A stretch of 23,222 nucleotides of DNA, from the NCBI GenBank assembly GCA_030148365.1, contig JASBTO010000247.1, positions 1 to 23,222 on the forward strand, read 5' to 3'. The notes beneath the pieces are model-generated. The model was not told where the DNA came from and did not search any database. It worked only from the letters and a program-made list of their open reading frames with translations. Positions 22,631 through 23,222 of the stretch are shown in pieces; within the stretch, counting starts at the first letter, position 1, and each line of letters opens with the position of its first letter. The stretch is from Kangiellaceae bacterium (GTDB lineage: Bacteria > Pseudomonadota > Gammaproteobacteria > Enterobacterales > Kangiellaceae). A program made the position numbers and the translations under genes.

Positions 22631-23222
22631 AGGCGACAGATTTGTGCCGCTGGCAACAAAATTGGGCCAGTGCCGAGGGCACTGGGCCGCTATTTTACGC
22701 GCTTCCCGCTCGTTGTCAAAGGCCGCAAATATGCAACCTCCGGTACCGGTCAGATGGGCGCTGGCGTGTTGACTGAGCCAGTCAAGTGCCCTTCCTATCT
22801 CCGGATATTGGTGGCGTACCAGCGGCGTCACGGCATTGTAGCCGGATTCCAGGCCACCCTCGGCGAGAAAGGCGCGTATTTTGAGGGCTTTGTCGTTACG
22901 TGTCAACGCCGGGTCGGCAAATATTTGCGCGGTATTGACCCGGGTCTCCGGGAACACGACGAGATACCAGCGGGGCGGTAAGTCAACGGGGGTAAGTCGC
23001 TCGCCAATACCCTCCGCCCAGGCGCTGCGGCCGCGGACAAATACCGGTACGTCCGCGCCGAGATTTCTGCCAATGGCGGCGAGTGCATCCACGTCAAGGC
23101 CCAGATCCCATAGCCGGTTCAGGGCAACCAGGGTGGTTGCGGCATCGGAACTGCCGCCGCCAAGGCCGCCGCCGGCCGGCAAGCGCTTGGTGAGGCGAAT
23201 GCTGGCACCGGCCTCGCAGCCG
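22616..23222 (-). CDS. ispE: 4-diphosphocytidyl-2-C-methyl-D-erythritol kinase (3' part, cut by window edge)
   Basis: About 202 codons of the C-terminal two thirds are visible; the frame runs out of the window at 23222. The GHMP-kinase ATP loop RLPAGGGLGGGSSDAA is complete, and GTGGCIFAAF near the C-terminus is the conserved GHMP motif 3. IspE phosphorylates CDP-ME in the non-mevalonate isoprenoid pathway. The TTG at 23182 inside the ATP loop is not the start. It lies 32 bp before tRNA-Gln, the standard gammaproteobacterial neighbour. Confidence 0.97.
   Translation of the reverse strand, partial: GCEAGASIRLTKRLPAGGGLGGGSSDAATTLVALNRLWDLGLDVDALAAIGRNLGADVPVFVRGRSAWAEGIGERLTPVDLPPRWYLVVFPETRVNTAQIFADPALTRNDKALKIRAFLAEGGLESGYNAVTPLVRHQYPEIGRALDWLSQHASAHLTGTGGCIFAAFDNEREARKIAAQCPRHWPNFVASGTNLSPLFSG
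22667..22685. repeat. Hairpin inside ispE at the start of the tRNA-Gln transcript
   Basis: CCAGTGCC and GGCACTGG form a perfect eight-base stem with a three-base loop, within the ispE coding region. It begins close to the start predicted from the internal promoter, so it would be the first structure of that RNA. Confidence 0.45.
22692..22719 (-). promoter_or_regulatory. Sigma-70 promoter inside ispE, probably for tRNA-Gln
   Basis: Minus-strand TTGACA (22714-22719) and TAAAAT (22692-22697) are separated by 16 bp, with six and five consensus matches. A GC-rich AGCGGCCC discriminator follows. The predicted start near 22685 is about 100 bp ahead of tRNA-Gln and could also feed prs. Confidence 0.65.

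Overview
The window is a 23.2 kb chromosomal stretch with high GC content and tight gene packing. It looks like a gammaproteobacterium. The block ispE–tRNA-Gln–prs–rplY–pth–ychF–tRNA-Met keeps the gene order I know from Pseudomonas-like gammaproteobacteria, and the cbb3 oxidase cluster has the proteobacterial ccoNOQP-GHIS layout. I cannot name a genus from the sequence.

Layout. (1) Positions 1-486 hold the 3' end of a Yip1-domain membrane protein. (2) Positions 643-9773 (+) are one apparent ten-gene operon: ccoN, ccoO, ccoQ, ccoP, ccoG, ccoH, ccoI, ccoS, a TauE/SafE-like (DsbD_2) membrane protein and a VIT1/CCC1 metal transporter. Most of these genes overlap or lie a few bases apart. A perfect FNR/ANR box and a well-placed -10 element precede ccoN. 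(3) Positions 9981-12073 (+) hold a cytochrome b561-type membrane protein and nnrS. (4) Positions 12096-17832 (-) hold an alginate-export-type porin, a cytochrome cd1 nitrite reductase with an extra cytochrome c domain and a lipoprotein signal, and a TonB-dependent receptor. Perfect FNR/DNR boxes precede both nirS and the receptor. (5) Positions 18018-18668 (+) hold an SRAP/YedK abasic-site protein. (6) Positions 18694-23222 (-) are housekeeping: tRNA-Met, ychF, pth, rplY, prs, tRNA-Gln and the 3' part of ispE.

How it works together. Regions 2-4 read as a low-oxygen respiration island. The cbb3 oxidase is made with its copper-loading and assembly proteins (CcoG, CcoI, CcoS, CcoH). The nitrite reductase turns nitrite into NO, and NnrS is associated with NO stress. 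The b-type cytochrome could pass quinol electrons to periplasmic cytochromes. The porin and the TonB receptor would supply small solutes and a metal or metallophore. Three perfect TTGAT-N4-ATCAA palindromes lie 73-84 bp before the starts of ccoN, nirS and the receptor gene, and tie these units to one FNR/ANR/DNR-type regulator that is not encoded in the window.

The most unusual item is the nitrite reductase. It is predicted to be a membrane-anchored lipoprotein carrying its own extra cytochrome c domain ahead of a complete, catalytically intact NirS. No heme d1 biosynthesis genes or NO reductase genes are present in the window. No CRISPR array, insertion sequence, phage gene or replication origin was seen, and no stretch over 300 bp lacks a gene.
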